64,000 nucleotides of DNA from Sipunculus nudus (lineage: Eukaryota; Annelida; Sipuncula; Golfingiida; Sipunculidae), in assembly GCA_026874595.1 (NCBI GenBank), contig CM049322.1, positions 43,958,840 to 44,022,839 of the forward strand, written 5' to 3'. Position 1 is the stretch's first letter; every line of letters begins with the position of its first letter. Positions 36,104-47,639 of the stretch are shown here, in pieces. A model generated the notes under the pieces. It was not told the DNA's origin, searched no databases, and saw nothing but the letters and a program-made list of their open reading frames with translations. A program made the position numbers and the translations under genes.

Positions 36104-37558
36104 CTAATCTTCATCCATGTGGTCGTTTGATGAATTTGAAGAATTCTCCACAGATTCCTCCTCAGGTTCATCGTCTTCGGATTCATCATCTTCATCTTCA
36201 GTTTCCACATAGAATATTGAAGTAAGTTCGTTGTTCTCTTTGGTTTCGTCTTGTATTCTCCGTAATATCTCTTGTAGGTCGGCTCTCTTCCGGAAGAATT
36301 CTTTTTTTGTCCCATAGCTCATGCACAGTTGCCATCTTGCTCCTATTGTAGTCTCAACTATATCAAAGGCTGAACTGTTATATGACAGTCTGAGGAATGC
36401 TGCAATATTATAAAAAGTATCGTTGAGTTTCTCTCGGGTTTCCTCATCCCATCCATGCGACATGATGCAAGCGACGATCAGACTGAAGATCTGGTATGTT
36501 GTGTAGGTTTTCCTATTTGTCTCTGTGGAAATCTTGGCAGGTATTTTCTCTTTTTCTGTTTGTGTTTTCTTGGTTTTGGTCGATTTTTCCATAGGTTCCG
36601 TCGTGGTTGCCTTTGTTCTGGAGGTTATTGGTGCTGTTTGCGTCATCTTTGGCTTTTGTTTGATGGGTTGATCAGTCTGGATAGCCTTGGTATCCGTGGT
36701 TGTTTGTGACAGATCAACTTCCATCTCTTGGGTTGTAGGTTTTGTTCTGGATATGACTGGTGACTGAGTGGGCGTAGGTGGTCGATCAGTTGTACCATCT
36801 GTTGTATGGTTCAACATGGTGTCAGTTTTCAGGAGTTGTTTTCGTATCTGCCGGTAGACGGCGCACCCTTTATATGCACTCGCGTGGTTACCCTGGCAGT
36901 TATAACATCTGGGCTTGGCTTCAGTACAGTCTCTTGTCTGATGGTCGCTGCTGCCGCACTTGTAGCATCTATTGTTGTTTACGCAAGAGCGCGAGTGATG
37001 ACCCCATTCACTGCACTTGCCACAAAAGGGGACTTCAATGTTGTGGTATGGTTCCGTGGAGAAGTAGTTGAATGCCAGTTTTAATCCACTCCGCAACGCT
37101 TCATTGGACACGGCTGGGTCGGTGAAAATAATTTTCACCCTGTGTGTTGGTTGTTTAGTCGTAGAATTTTTCAGGCGTATAACTTGAGTGGCTGAGGGGT
37201 ATTCTTCTTGAATTGTTGTTAATAGGTCATTTTCTGTTGTTTCAGGTGAAATTCCCCCTACTACTATGGGGAATTCCTTGGCAGGCTGGGTACGGTTTCT
37301 TTTCTTCGGTCTGTGCGCTGTGGGCCGAATACTGTACACTTGTTTAAATTCCAGAGTAGATGTCCATTCTGTTTTGTTTCTAAGACGAGGTACATGTTGT
37401 TTCTCTATTGGATGTAGATACAACGAATTTCTCGTTCTAGTGGCCGCATCGAAACGTACGTCCGGGAACGTCTGACGCAAAAGTTTGTATAATACAAACT
37501 TGTTGTCTAACACTGTACGGTCTATCCCGTCTACGATGAGGCCCGTGGGGTTGTCCAT
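36104..37558 (-). CDS. Gag-like ORF1 protein of family B (B1), three zinc knuckles
   Basis: 484 residues from the ATG at 37558 (A at -3, G at +4); the frame is open further upstream but only from non-ATG codons. Residues 1-90 form a conserved domain (DNPTG...YKLLRQTFPD...PRLRNKTEW) also found in families C, D and E. Residues about 94-175 look RRM-like (FPIVVGGI and HRVKIIF strands). Zinc knuckles: C179-C192 and C198-C211, both CX2CX4HX4C, and C218-C232, CX2CX3HX6C, the triplet typical of Jockey/I-type LINE ORF1 proteins. The linker (about 250-375) has the TQT-type motifs AIQTD, MTQTA and KTQTE. A C-terminal domain (about 385-455) has GWDEETREKLND, followed by a strongly acidic tail. It presumably binds its own RNA. 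Intact, with no RT. Confidence 0.85.
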   Translation of the reverse strand: MDNPTGLIVDGIDRTVLDNKFVLYKLLRQTFPDVRFDAATRTRNSLYLHPIEKQHVPRLRNKTEWTSTLEFKQVYSIRPTAHRPKKRNRTQPAKEFPIVVGGISPETTENDLLTTIQEEYPSATQVIRLKNSTTKQPTHRVKIIFTDPAVSNEALRSGLKLAFNYFSTEPYHNIEVPFCGKCSEWGHHSRSCVNNNRCYKCGSSDHQTRDCTEAKPRCYNCQGNHASAYKGCAVYRQIRKQLLKTDTMLNHTTDGTTDRPPTPTQSPVISRTKPTTQEMEVDLSQTTTDTKAIQTDQPIKQKPKMTQTAPITSRTKATTTEPMEKSTKTKKTQTEKEKIPAKISTETNRKTYTTYQIFSLIVACIMSHGWDEETREKLNDTFYNIAAFLRLSYNSSAFDIVETTIGARWQLCMSYGTKKEFFRKRADLQEILRRIQDETKENNELTSIFYVETEDEDDESEDDEPEEESVENSSNSSNDHMDED

Positions 37559-37624
37559 ATTGAAGCAACACTCACACGGGCAAGGCGAAAGCTGCAGCGA
37601 GGCTGTATTTCTCTGTCGTAAAAA

Positions 37625-37657
37625 CACGTCTACTATGTAGGAACGCTAACACGACTG
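37625..37657 (-). promoter_or_regulatory. Candidate internal Pol II promoter (Inr + DPE-like) of B1
   Basis: The element starts CAGTC (initiator-like) and carries AGACGTG about 27 bases downstream. The same pair occurs in E (57927-57960), C (59709-59743 and later copies) and B2 (55435-55475). Inr plus DPE promoters at the very 5' end are known for Jockey-type LINEs. The function here is inferred. Confidence 0.5.
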
Positions 37658-37670
37658 TAATTTTGGGGGT
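37658..37670. repeat. 13-bp target-site duplication, right copy for B1
   Basis: TAATTTTGGGGGT, partner of 35817-35829. The next target, used by D, overlaps it by two bases. Confidence 0.75.
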
Positions 37671-37681
37671 GAAATTGATAC
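37669..37681. repeat. 13-bp target-site duplication, left copy for D
   Basis: GTGAAATTGATAC, repeated at 39578-39590 on the other side of family D. The bases outside both copies differ, so the shared length is exactly 13. Confidence 0.75.
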
Positions 37682-37709
37682 TAGTTACTAGATCTTGTAT
37701 TTTCGTTCT

Positions 37710-37760
37710 TCAGACATGCACAGTTGAGGGAAACTTAGTTTCCCGCCCTGGCTGTCTCCT
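37710..37760 (-). other. Shared 3'-terminal RNA structure, family D
   Basis: Inner stem GGGAAAC/GTTTCCC around TTA (7 bp perfect), outer CAGACA/TGTCTC (+ strand). The inner stem sequence is unrelated to that of the other families while pairing is kept. The middle helix is not clear in this copy. Confidence 0.75.
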
Positions 37761-37939
37761 AAACGTGGAATTTGTATAGATCTTGAAATTTCAAAATCTC
37801 CACTTTTCCAGATCGAAAATATTAAGACGAAAGAATTTCCGTTCGCAGAAGCTTGATAAACGAAGTATGCCGTGTGATGACCACTGTATTGTTTTACAAT
37901 CTTGACTCGGAGTTTCCTATTTAACTTCTATTTAGTAGA

Positions 37940-39490
37940 TTATTCAGGTACCATCCTCTGTTTCTTCCTGGGTTGAATCGGAGATTTTTCAGGTGTAGAC
38001 GGATCAATCAGCATATGTAGCGGAATTCTGTTTACATCCGAGCTCTCCACATAATTTGCGACTCTGTAGTATTCTTTATGTATAAAGTCTATGAAGCCTG
38101 ATGACGATTCATGGTCTTCACATTGAAGAGCATCAAGAGCGGCCTGTTCAACTATATGTGCATGTATCCACCTTCTGAAATGTTCTGTAAAGTCTGTTAA
38201 CTCTTGACATGTGAGTTTTAATTTAAACACTTGTTCCAGGTGGAATGTGGTTTTTCAAATATTCCTGGAGAGCACTACTGTTTGACTGTAATGTTATTGT
38301 TGCTATGGACAACAATAAGTATGTGTATGATTGTATATGATCATCAAAGAGTAGATATTCCAAATGTTCAGTTGGCCGGGGTCCTGTCTGCGTCTTACTT
38401 GAAGTAGTTTGAGTCTTTGGTGTAGGATGAGTTTGCGTCTCAGCAGAATTTGATTTTATTTTAATAGTTTGTGTAGTTTTCATCCGGGTTGTTTTCCGGG
38501 GGGTGGTCTTTGTAGTTGGTTCAGTCTGGATTGTCTTGTTTTTTGCCTTGGTGGTAGCTTGCACCTCCCTTGTAGTAGTTGTTGGATTTTCTGTTTGCAT
38601 AATAGTAGTAGTCACCGACGCTGTATTGTTGTCTAGCATAACGTCTGTTTGCGTGGCCACTTCTGATAATGTATCAGTTATGTCCATTTTATTGTCTTGT
38701 GTTGGCATATCAGACGAGGGGAGCGTATTTGTTTTCATCAAATCTGTACTGTAGGTAGCTTGCATGAATTGTTTTTTTTTTGCCTGTAGATGGCGCAACC
38801 TCTGTATGAGCTAGCATGGTTTTCCCCGCATCCTCTACATCTCCTGGTATCAGCAACACAGTCTTTTGTTTGGTGGTTTTCTTCTCCACACCTGTAGCAC
38901 ACTCTATTGTTTTTGCATTGGCGAGGTCCGTGTCCCCATTGTGAGCAGCGCCCACAAAAGGGGATGGTCACGCATCGATACTCTTCGGCTTTGTATTTGT
39001 GGTATGCGAGGACAATACCGTTTTGTAGCAAGTTGGTCACTGTAGTCGGCTCGGTACAGATCAATTTAACTTTGTGTGTGGGCTGTCCATTGGCTGCACT
39101 GCGAAGTCTCACAACTTGATTGACTGTCGGATATTGTTGTTGTATAAGTAGTAATATTTCCTGGTCATCGAGGTTTGTAGGAATACTCTTCAGCACGACA
39201 GAATATTCCTTTGGGTTTTGTCTGATCGGTCGTTTTCGTTGGCGATGTTTTGTGGGTCGAATGTTATACACATCCCTGAAGTCAGGTATCCTGGTCCATT
39301 CTTGCAGGTTTTTCAGTCTACTGACGTGATGTTGTTGTACAGGATGGACATATAAGTCCATTCTGGTCTTGACTGCCGTATCTATGTTCACATCCGGAAA
39401 GGCTTGTTTTAAAAGCCTATACACCATGAAACGGTTGTTTAGTACTGTATCCGGTATCCCGGAAATAAGCAATCCTGTATCACTAGCCAT
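37940..39490 (-). pseudogene. Gag-like ORF1 of family D, in three frames
   Basis: Starts at the ATG at 39490 (MASDTGLLIS...). Frame 1 (39490-38738) holds the N-terminal and RRM-like regions and all three knuckles (CGRCSQWGHGPRQC, CYRCGEENHQTKDC, CRGCGENHASSYRGC). At a run of ten A (sense; 38772-38781) the reading must slip -1 to continue into frame 2 (to 38223), which aligns with the intact families and holds the TQT-rich linker (ATQTD, TIQTE, TTQTI, ETQTH, KTQTG). A second frame change near 38223-38230 leads to the C-terminal part (to 37940). This is either decay, a sequencing error in the homopolymer, or frameshifting; two separate breaks favour decay. Confidence 0.65.
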
Positions 39491-39577
39491 ACTGCTAGTG
39501 ATAGAAGGTAACACTGTTCACAAAAGTGGAGAAATACGCTTTCGTTGTTGTCACGAGGACGGTCCACGAACGTGTGT

Positions 39578-39590
39578 GTGAAATTGATAC
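39578..39590. repeat. 13-bp target-site duplication, right copy for D
   Basis: GTGAAATTGATAC, partner of 37669-37681. It is followed by GG and then the tail of A1. Confidence 0.75.
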
Positions 39591-41061
39591 GGACTAGACT
39601 AGACTAGAACTAGTATTTTGAGTCACTAGACAGACACGGTTGAGGTGGTCTGGGACCACCGCCCCGGCCTGTCTCTTTAGACTATAATTTTGATGCCGAA
39701 AATTGCCACACAAGCCAAGCCAAGGAGCCGCGAAGAGCCACCAGCAGGCACCCGCACCGGTGACCGTGAAAGCTACATCATCCACACCCACAAAGCCCCG
39801 AGCGGGCCACTCACCGCACGGATACCAGCAGCAAAGCTGCTGCCCCCACGAACCCGGTCGCGAGCGACATCCCCGAGCAGAATGCGCACCACAACAGAGA
39901 GACCCCAACACGAGCAGGGAAACCCAGACCGCCGCCAGAACAACTCCTACCGCGAAGAGCCGGACTTCCTGTGACTTGGATCGGGCAGGCTGTCTTGGCT
40001 TGGTCTTCGGCTGGTCCCCGAGCAGTGGGCCTAAAGTTGTCTGTTTGCCCACTGTCAGGGATTCTTGGCTTGTCTTGCTAGTCTTGACTTGGGTTCCGGC
40101 TGTCGGGGTGGTCTTGTCTTCTCTTGGCTTGTCCTAGGGCTACCAGTCTTGACTTGTCTTGAGGCTTGGTCTTGGGTCTTGTGGCAGGCAGCGGACCTAA
40201 AGTTGTCTGTCTGTCCGCTGCCAGGTCGATCAGTGATTGATTAGTCCTAACTAGGACTGTTGGGGGGGGGGGGGGGTAGTCCTAAAAAGGACTGTTGGGG
40301 GGTCTTGTCTGGTCTGTCTGGAGCTGTCCCGGTGTAGGTCTGGGTAGTCGTCATGGAAGTTGCTGTCAGTGGGCGGATGGGGTGTGCGCTCGTCTGGGTG
40401 CCCTCTAATCTTCCGCTGGTGGTGTAGGGGGGCTGCCGCTGGACTTGCGCGTCGGTGTCGGATGCTGCTGTTGGTGGTTGTCAGGGGTAGTAGTTGTCCG
40501 TGGTGGGGGGGGGGGGGGGGCGTAGGTTTCTTTATAATTTTATAAGTATCACATGGGATTTTTTAAGAAAATACCTCATGATCATTTACCCTTATATTGG
40601 CCTAAATGAGATATCTATATGAGATATCTTTATAGTTAGAAATCTAGCCGGCCGGTGGAGCTCTCAGTTTGTACTTTTATATTTAAGTATCACATAGATA
40701 TCTTTAAGAGATATTTATGATCATGTACTTTTATAGGAAATACTTATAAGAAGTATTTTTATATAAGTGCAGACTGAGAGAAAAGGGGGCGGGGGTAGTT
40801 GAGGCTAGTGGCGGCATCAGTTTCCATCCACTTGCTAGTGGCCGGCTTCAGTTTCCATGCCACTGGTCTGCCGGAGATGCTGTAAATTACTAATAAAATC
40901 TATAATTATATCTTATATATGAGCGTCGGATAACCAGATATTGCGTCGATATTGTGAAAAATACAAAAACAAAAGGGTGAAAAACCGGTAAAAGTCATAA
41001 AAAACGTGGGTTAGTGTGCATGAAAAAATGATGAGTGAGGTGGTGTATTTACATGAATTGT

Positions 41062-41092
<31 letters not shown>

Positions 41093-42529
41093 GTTAAAAG
41101 TTAATGGTGTATAAAACAGCATGGTGCATTTTTTTTACATGGGTTTAGTATGGTTCTATTCTAATTGGGGGTGTATTAGTATTGGTTAGTGGAGCGGTGT
41201 TGTGTCGGTGAATATGTATTTCTCAGAGTTGTGTCTTGTTTTAATCTCCGACAATAATAGTGTCCCGGTTTGGGCACTTTGCCTTCGATTTATGTTATTT
41301 TTGTTCTTTAATAAAATATTGTGTATTGCTGAGAATTAATTGTACTGTGTTCCTTGTAGTTTCTGCTTTTATTTTGTTTGGTTTTTATTTTGTGGAAAGG
41401 TAAAACGCGTCTCGACCGAGCCTGCGAATTACTCATCCCATATCTGGTGACGTAAGGTGTGTTGTTTAATTGGAGATGTTATGAATAAATCTCAGACAAT
41501 AGTAGTGACCCGGTTTGGGCACTTTGTCTTTGATTTATGTTATTATTGTACTTTATTAAAATATTGTGTATTACTGAGTATTAGTTGTTCTATGTTCCTT
41601 GTAGTTTCTGCTTTTATTTTGTTTGGTTTTTATTTTTGTGGAAAGGTAAAACGCGTCTCGACCGAGCCTGCGAATTACTCATCCCATATCTGGTGACGTT
41701 TGGTGTGTTGTTTTAATTGAAGATGTAATGAATAGATCTCAGACAATAGTAGTGACCCGGTTTGGGCACTTTGTCTTTGATTTATGTTGTTGTGGATTTT
41801 AATAAAGTTTTAGCTTAATATAAGGATGTTGTTTTGTTGTTTTTAAGGTGTTTGGGAGGTTGTATTTTACTAGACTGGTAAGTGATTGTTTTTGGGCGGG
41901 GGCGGTTTGCGCTCTTTTATGTGCTCTCTAATTTTTGTGTTTGTTCTGGGAGGGGGGGGGGACGAGTGTAGTGAGGTTTGTTTTCTGTAGGAGTTTTTTT
42001 TATTGTGTTTTTTGTTCGTGTGTGGTTTATCTTTGTTGTCATGTTGGGGCGAGTGCTTTATTTTATTTTTGGGTGTGGGTTTTATTATCGTTTTGTTAGG
42101 AAATGGGTGGTTTTTGTGGTTTATTTTTGTTGTTATGTTGTTTGGGAGTCGGTTTGGTCGGGGGGCGGGGCTGATATGTTAATTAGGGGATGCCAGCTGC
42201 AGGGGAGTACAGGTATTGTGTTCCTATGCAGCTAGAATCCGATGATTAATTGATGGTCGGGGTGTTTTTTCTATTTTTCTAGGCCTAATATTTTTTAGGG
42301 ATATTTATTTATTTTCGTCAAAATTTCGTAGGGTTTTAGTATGGATAGAGTTTTTTGGGTTCCGTAAATTTCGAGTTTCTATTATTATTTCAAGTATGTT
42401 TATTTCTTTCCTAAATTTTGTACGGGCCGTAGTTTGATGAAAAGTTTGTATGAAAGGATGGGGCGTATTTGGGGGTCGTGGGTCATTGAAAGTAGGTCGC
42501 GGCCCCGACCTAGTGCCATGGCTTGACCT
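39591..42529 (-). mobile_element. Family A copy 1 (A1)
   Basis: Begins with a tail of CTAGA units (three repeats) and the shared 3' structure, then follows A0 closely through the GC-rich block, both same-loop hairpins, the T-run, the ~250-bp modules and one CAGCTGC module. It stops at TAGTGCCATGGCTTGACCT, short of the A0 end. The minus-strand frame in the GC-rich block is 152 codons here, but the opposite strand is just as open, so no coding call is made. Confidence 0.75.
39627..39676 (-). other. Shared 3'-terminal RNA structure, A1
   Basis: Same sequence as in A0: inner stem GTGGTC/GACCAC, loop TGG. Confidence 0.75.
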
Positions 42530-45073
42530 ACTAGACTAGACTAGAACTAGTATTTTGAGTCACTAGACAGACACGGTTGAGGTGGTCTGGGACCACCGCC
42601 CCGGCCTGTCTCTTTAAACTATAATTTTGATGCCGAAAATTGCCACACAAGCCAAGCCAAGGAGCCGCGAAGAGCCACCAGCACGCACCCGCACCGGTGA
42701 CCGTAAAAGCTACATCATCCACACCCACAGAGCCCCGAGCGGGCCACTCACCGCACGGATATCAGCAGCAAAGCCGCTGCCCCCACGAGCCCGGTCGCGA
42801 GCGACATCCCCGAGCAGAATGCGCACCACAACAGAGAGACCCCAACACAAGCAGGGAAACCCAGATCGCCGCCAGAACAACTCCCACCGCGAAGAGCCGG
42901 ACTTCCTGTGACTTGGATCGGGCAGGCTGTCTTGGCTTGGTCTTCGGCTGGTCCCCGAGCAGTGGGCCTAAAGTTGTCTGTTTGCCCACTGTCAGGGATT
43001 CTTGGCTTGTCTTGCTAGTCTTGACTTGGGTTCCGGTTGTCGGGGTTGTCTTGTCTTCTCTTGGCTTGTTCCAGGGCTACCAGTCTTGACTTGTCTTGAG
43101 GCTTGGTCTTGGGTCTTGAGGTCTTGGTCTTGTGGCAGGCAGCGGACCTAAAGTTGTCTGTCTGTCCGCTGCCAGGTCGATGTGTGATTGATTAGTCCTG
43201 AATAGGACTGTTGGGGGATTAGTCCTAAAAAGGACTGTTGGGGGGGTCTTGTCTGGTCTGTCTGGAGCTGTCCCGGTGTAGGTCTGGGTAGTCGTCTTGG
43301 AAGTTGCTGTCAGTGGGCGGATGGGGTGTGCGCTCGTCTGGGTGCCCTCTAATCTTCCGTTGGTGGTGTGGGGGGGCTGCCGCTGGACTTGCGCGTCGGT
43401 GTCGGATACTGCTGTTGGTGGTTGTCAGGGGTAGTAGTTGTCCGTGGTGGGGGTGTGGGGGGGGGGGGGGGGCGTAGATTTCTTTATAAATTTTATGAGT
43501 ATCACATGGGATTTTTTAAGAAAATGCCTCATGATCATTTACCCTTATATTGGCCTAAAGGAGATATCTATAGGAGATATCTTTATAGTTAGAAATCTGG
43601 CCGGCCGGTGGACTCTCAGTTTGTACTTTTATATTAAGTATCACATAAATATCTTTAAGAGATATTTATGATCATGTACTTTTATAGGAAATACTTATAA
43701 GAGGTATTTTTATATAAGCGCAGACTGAGAGAGAAGGGGGCGGGGGTAGTTGAGGCTAGTGGCGGCATCAGTTTCCATCCACTAGCTAGTGGCCGGCTTC
43801 AGTTTCCATGCCACTGGTCTGCCGGAGATGCTGTAAATTACTAATAAAATCTATAATTATATCTTATATATGAGCGTCGGATAACCAGATATTGCGTCGA
43901 TATTGTGAAAAATACAAAAACAAAAGGGTGAAAAACCGGTATTATTCATAAAAAACGTGGGTTAGTGTGCATGAAAAAATGATGAGTGAGGTGGTGTATT
44001 TACATGAATTGTGCTCTTTTTTTTTTTTTTTTTTTTTTTGTTAAAAGTTATTGGTGTATAAAACAGCATGGTGCATTTTTTGTACATGGGTTTAGTATGG
44101 CTCTATTCTAATTGGGGGTGTATTAGTATTGGTTAGTGGAGCGGTGTTGTGTCGGTGAATATGTATTTCCCAGAGTTGTGTTTTGTTTTAATCTCCGGCA
44201 ATAATAGTGTCCCGGTTTGGGCACTTTGCCTTCGATTTATGTTATTTTTGTTCTTTAATAAAATATTGTGTATTGCTGAGTATTAATTGTTCTGTGTTCC
44301 TTGTAGTTTTTGCTTTTATTTTGTTTGGTTTTTATTTTGTGGAAAGGTAAAACGCGTCTCGACCGAGCCTGCGAATTACTCATCCCATATCTGGTGTCGT
44401 TAGGTGTGTTGTTTAATTGTAGATGTTATGAATAAATCTCAGACAATAGTAGTGACCCGGTTTGGGCACTTTGTCTTTGATTTATGTTATTATTGTTCTT
44501 TATTAAAATAATGTGTATTACTGAGTATTAGTTGTTCTATGTTCCTTGTAGTTTCTGCTTTTATTTTGTTTGGTTTTTATTTTTGTGGAAAGGTAAAACG
44601 CGTCTCGACCGAGCCTGCGAATTACTCATCCCATATCTGGTGACGTTATGTGTGTTGTTTAATTTAAGATGTAATGAATAAATCTCAGACAATAGTAGTG
44701 ACCCGGTTTGGGCACTTTGTCTTTGATCTATGTTGTTTTGGGTTTTAATAAAGTTTTAGCTTAATATAAGGATGTTGTTTTGTTGTTTTTAAGGTGTTTG
44801 GGAGGTTGTATTTTACTAGACTGGTAAATGATTGTTTTTGGGCGGGGGCGGTTTGCGCTCTTTTATGTGCTCTCTAATTTTTGTGTTTGTTCAGGGAGGG
44901 GGGGGGGGGGGACGAGTGTAGTGAGGTTTGTTTTCTGTGAGAGTTCCTTTATTGTGTTTTTTGTTCGTGTGTGGTTTATCTTTGTTGTCATGTCGGGGCG
45001 AGTGCTTTTTTTTTATTTTTGAGTGTGGGTTTTATTATCGTTTTGTTAGGAAATGGGTGGTTTTTGTGGTTTA
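42530..45073 (-). mobile_element. Family A copy 2 (A2), 3' part
   Basis: Same order as A1, interrupted at 45073 by a 5.2-kb insertion and resumed at 50249-50650. The shared 3' structure lies at 42564-42614. The tail repeats CTAGA. Confidence 0.75.
42564..42614 (-). other. Shared 3'-terminal RNA structure, A2
   Basis: Same as A0 and A1 in the paired region. Confidence 0.75.
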
Positions 45074-45481
45074 TTGCTTGCCGGAAATCTTCGATTTCGG
45101 CAAGCATATTGCTCAGTTGCATATGTCTGTTTGTTGCTTGCCGGAAATCTTCGATTTCGGCAAGTTGGTTGGTCAGTTGCGTATGTCCATTTGTTTGTTT
45201 TTTTGTTTATTTGTTTTTTTTGTGTGTTTGTCTGCGCTCTCCTGGCCACAATTTTGCAGCAATCGACATGACCCTTACAGGGTTGATTGACAACCGAACA
45301 CCCTGGAACCCTATTGTTTTTGGTCAACATTGCTCCAAGGTCAAGGGTCAAGGTCACGACAGGTGTGGTTAACGGTTTTTGCACTATAACTTCGCCATAA
45401 ATAGGCTTATCCACTTCTGCAATAGCTCATTTTTTTCGTCATCACCTGGCCTTTCTTTTGATATGTAGCTTACTTAAATTT

Positions 45482-47290
45482 GCCGTTACCATGGTTACAT
45501 TTTTTGGGCAAAAATCATGGGAATTGGAAATAACACGACCATTTTTTTGTAACTTTGTCAGTTTTTAAGCTAGGCAGATCTAGTTTCCGGCATTTTGTTC
45601 CACATGACCAGCTTGACACAACAGAACTGAAAGTCACGCCAAATCTCGCGCCATATCTCGTCAAACGAGAAAAAACGAGACTTCGCGGAAATGCTTATAA
45701 CTCGGCGACTTTTACAGCTAGACAGGTCTGGTTTTCGGCATTTCGTTCCACCAAACAAGCTTGACACGACAGAGCTGCAAGACAGGCCAAATATCGCACC
45801 GTATCTCGTCAAACGAGAAAACACGGGATTTCACGGAAATGCTTATAACTGGCCCAGTTTTACAGCTAGACACGTCTGGTTTTCGGCATTTAGTTCGACT
45901 AGACCAGCTTGATACGACAGATATGCAAGTGCCGTTACCATGGTTACATTTTTTGGGCAAAAATCATGGAAATTGGAAATAACACGACCATTTTTTGTAA
46001 CTTTGTCAGTTTTTAAGCTAGGCAGATCTAGTTTTCGGCATTTTGTTCCACATGACCAGCTTGACACGACAGAACTGAAAGTCACGCCAAATCTCGCGCC
46101 ATATCTCGTCAAACGAGAAAAAACGAGACTTCGCGGAAATGCTTATAACTCGGCGACTTTAACAGCTAGACAGGTCTGGTTTTCGGCATTTCGTTCCACC
46201 AAACAAGCTTGACACGACAGAGCTGCAAGACAGGCCAAATCTCGCACCGTATCTCGTCAAACGAGAAAACAGGGGATTTCACGGAAATGCTTATAACTGG
46301 CCCAGTTTTACAGCTAGACACGTCTGGTTTTCGGCAATTAGTTCCACTAGACCAGCTTGACACGACAGATATGCAAGTCTGGCAAAATCTCGCACCGTAT
46401 CTCGTCAAACGAGAAAACACGAAATTTCACGGAAATGCTTATAACTCGGCCAGTTTTACAGCTAGACAGGTCTGGTTTCCGGCATTTCCTTCCACATGAC
46501 CAGCTTGACACGATAGATGTGCTAGTCAGGCCAAATCTCGCACCCTATATCGTCAAACGAGAAAACACGAGATTTCACGGAAATGTTTATAACTCGGCGA
46601 GTTTTACAGCAAGACAGGTCTAGTTTTCGGCATTAATTAACATTTGGACGGCTTGACATGACAAACCTGCAAGACTGGCCAAATCTCGCACCATATCTCG
46701 TCAAACGATAAAAAAGGAGATTTCACAGAAATGCTAATAACTCGGCGACTTTTACAGCTAGACAGATGTAGTTTTCGCCATTTCATAACATTTAGAGAGT
46801 TTGATATGACAAATCTACAAGACTGGCCAAATCCTGCACCATATCTCGTCAAATGAGAAAACACGAGAGTACACGGAAATGCTTATAACTCGGCGACTTT
46901 CACAGCTAGACGGATCTAGTTTTCGCCATTTCGTAACGTTTGGCCGTCTTGACATAATAAAACTGCCCCGTCTTGCCAAATCTCGTACTATATCTCGTCA
47001 AGTGAGAAAAAAACATGATTTCACGTAAATGCTGATAAGACGGCGACTTTTGCAGCTAGACAGGTCTAGTTTCCGGCATTTTGTAATATTTGACAAACCT
47101 GACATGACAAAACTGGAAATCTCGCCAAAGCTCGCACCATTTCCCGTCAAACGAGAAAACACGAGATTTCATGCAAATGCTTATAACTCAGCGGCTTTTA
47201 TAGCTAGACAGGTCTGGTTTTCGGCATTTCATATCATTTGGCCAGCTTGACATGACAAACCTGAAAACGTCTCACTGCTTCTTGTCAAAC
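45482..47290 (+). repeat. ~148-bp tandem repeat with higher-order structure
   Basis: Units are marked by CGGAAATGCTTATAACT, CAGCTAGACAGGTCTGG and TCTCGTCAAACGAGA at steps of 147-148 bp. The first part is a higher-order repeat: the GCCGTTACCATGGTTACATT block at 45482 recurs at 45931 (449 bp, about three units). Later units decay toward 47280. Cross-strand frames of 70-90 codons are repeat translations. Confidence 0.85.
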
Positions 47291-47639
47291 GAGATTAACG
47301 GGATTTCATGAAAAAATTTTGAACTTGGTCCCTTTTACACTAGAAAGATATGCAGCTGTTAAAGGTCAGCATGCATAAATAAACATATTATCCGTTTCTG
47401 CTGCCCCCACAATGTTGCTCATTCATATGACTGTTTCTACATGCACTCTCTGTCTATCTGTCTGTATCATTTCCATTTCCGGCAAGCGCGTGACCTCTGG
47501 TCATCTTGTCTGTTTGTCTGTTTGTTTGTCTGCACTCTCCTGGCCACAATTTTGCCACAATCACCTTGAAACTTACAGGGATGATGAAAAACATAATTTC
47601 TAGGTGCCCTATTGTTTTTGGTTAAAATAGGTCAAAGGT

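Larger units (their letters stand above)
35830..37657 (-). mobile_element. Family B copy 1 (B1): ORF1-only non-LTR-like retroelement
   Basis: An 1828-bp element: 5' end CAGTCGTGTTAGCG with a downstream AGACGTG box, a short 5' UTR, one intact ORF1, a ~200-bp 3' UTR with the shared structure, and a CTAGA-type tail. No second ORF and no poly(A). It is flanked by TAATTTTGGGGGT on both sides. A second B copy at 53618-55475 has the same organisation. Confidence 0.8.
37682..39577 (-). mobile_element. Family D: ORF1-only retroelement, ORF disrupted
   Basis: A 1.9-kb element with the shared 3' structure at 37710-37760 and an ORF1 related to B, C and E that is broken by two frame changes. It is flanked by GTGAAATTGATAC. 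Its 5' end (ACACGTTCGTGG in sense) lacks the clear CAGTC/AGACGTG pair of the other families. Confidence 0.75.

Noticed and set aside
45046..46864. Several 70-120-codon frames in both directions
   Set aside because: They are translations of the 148-bp tandem repeat.
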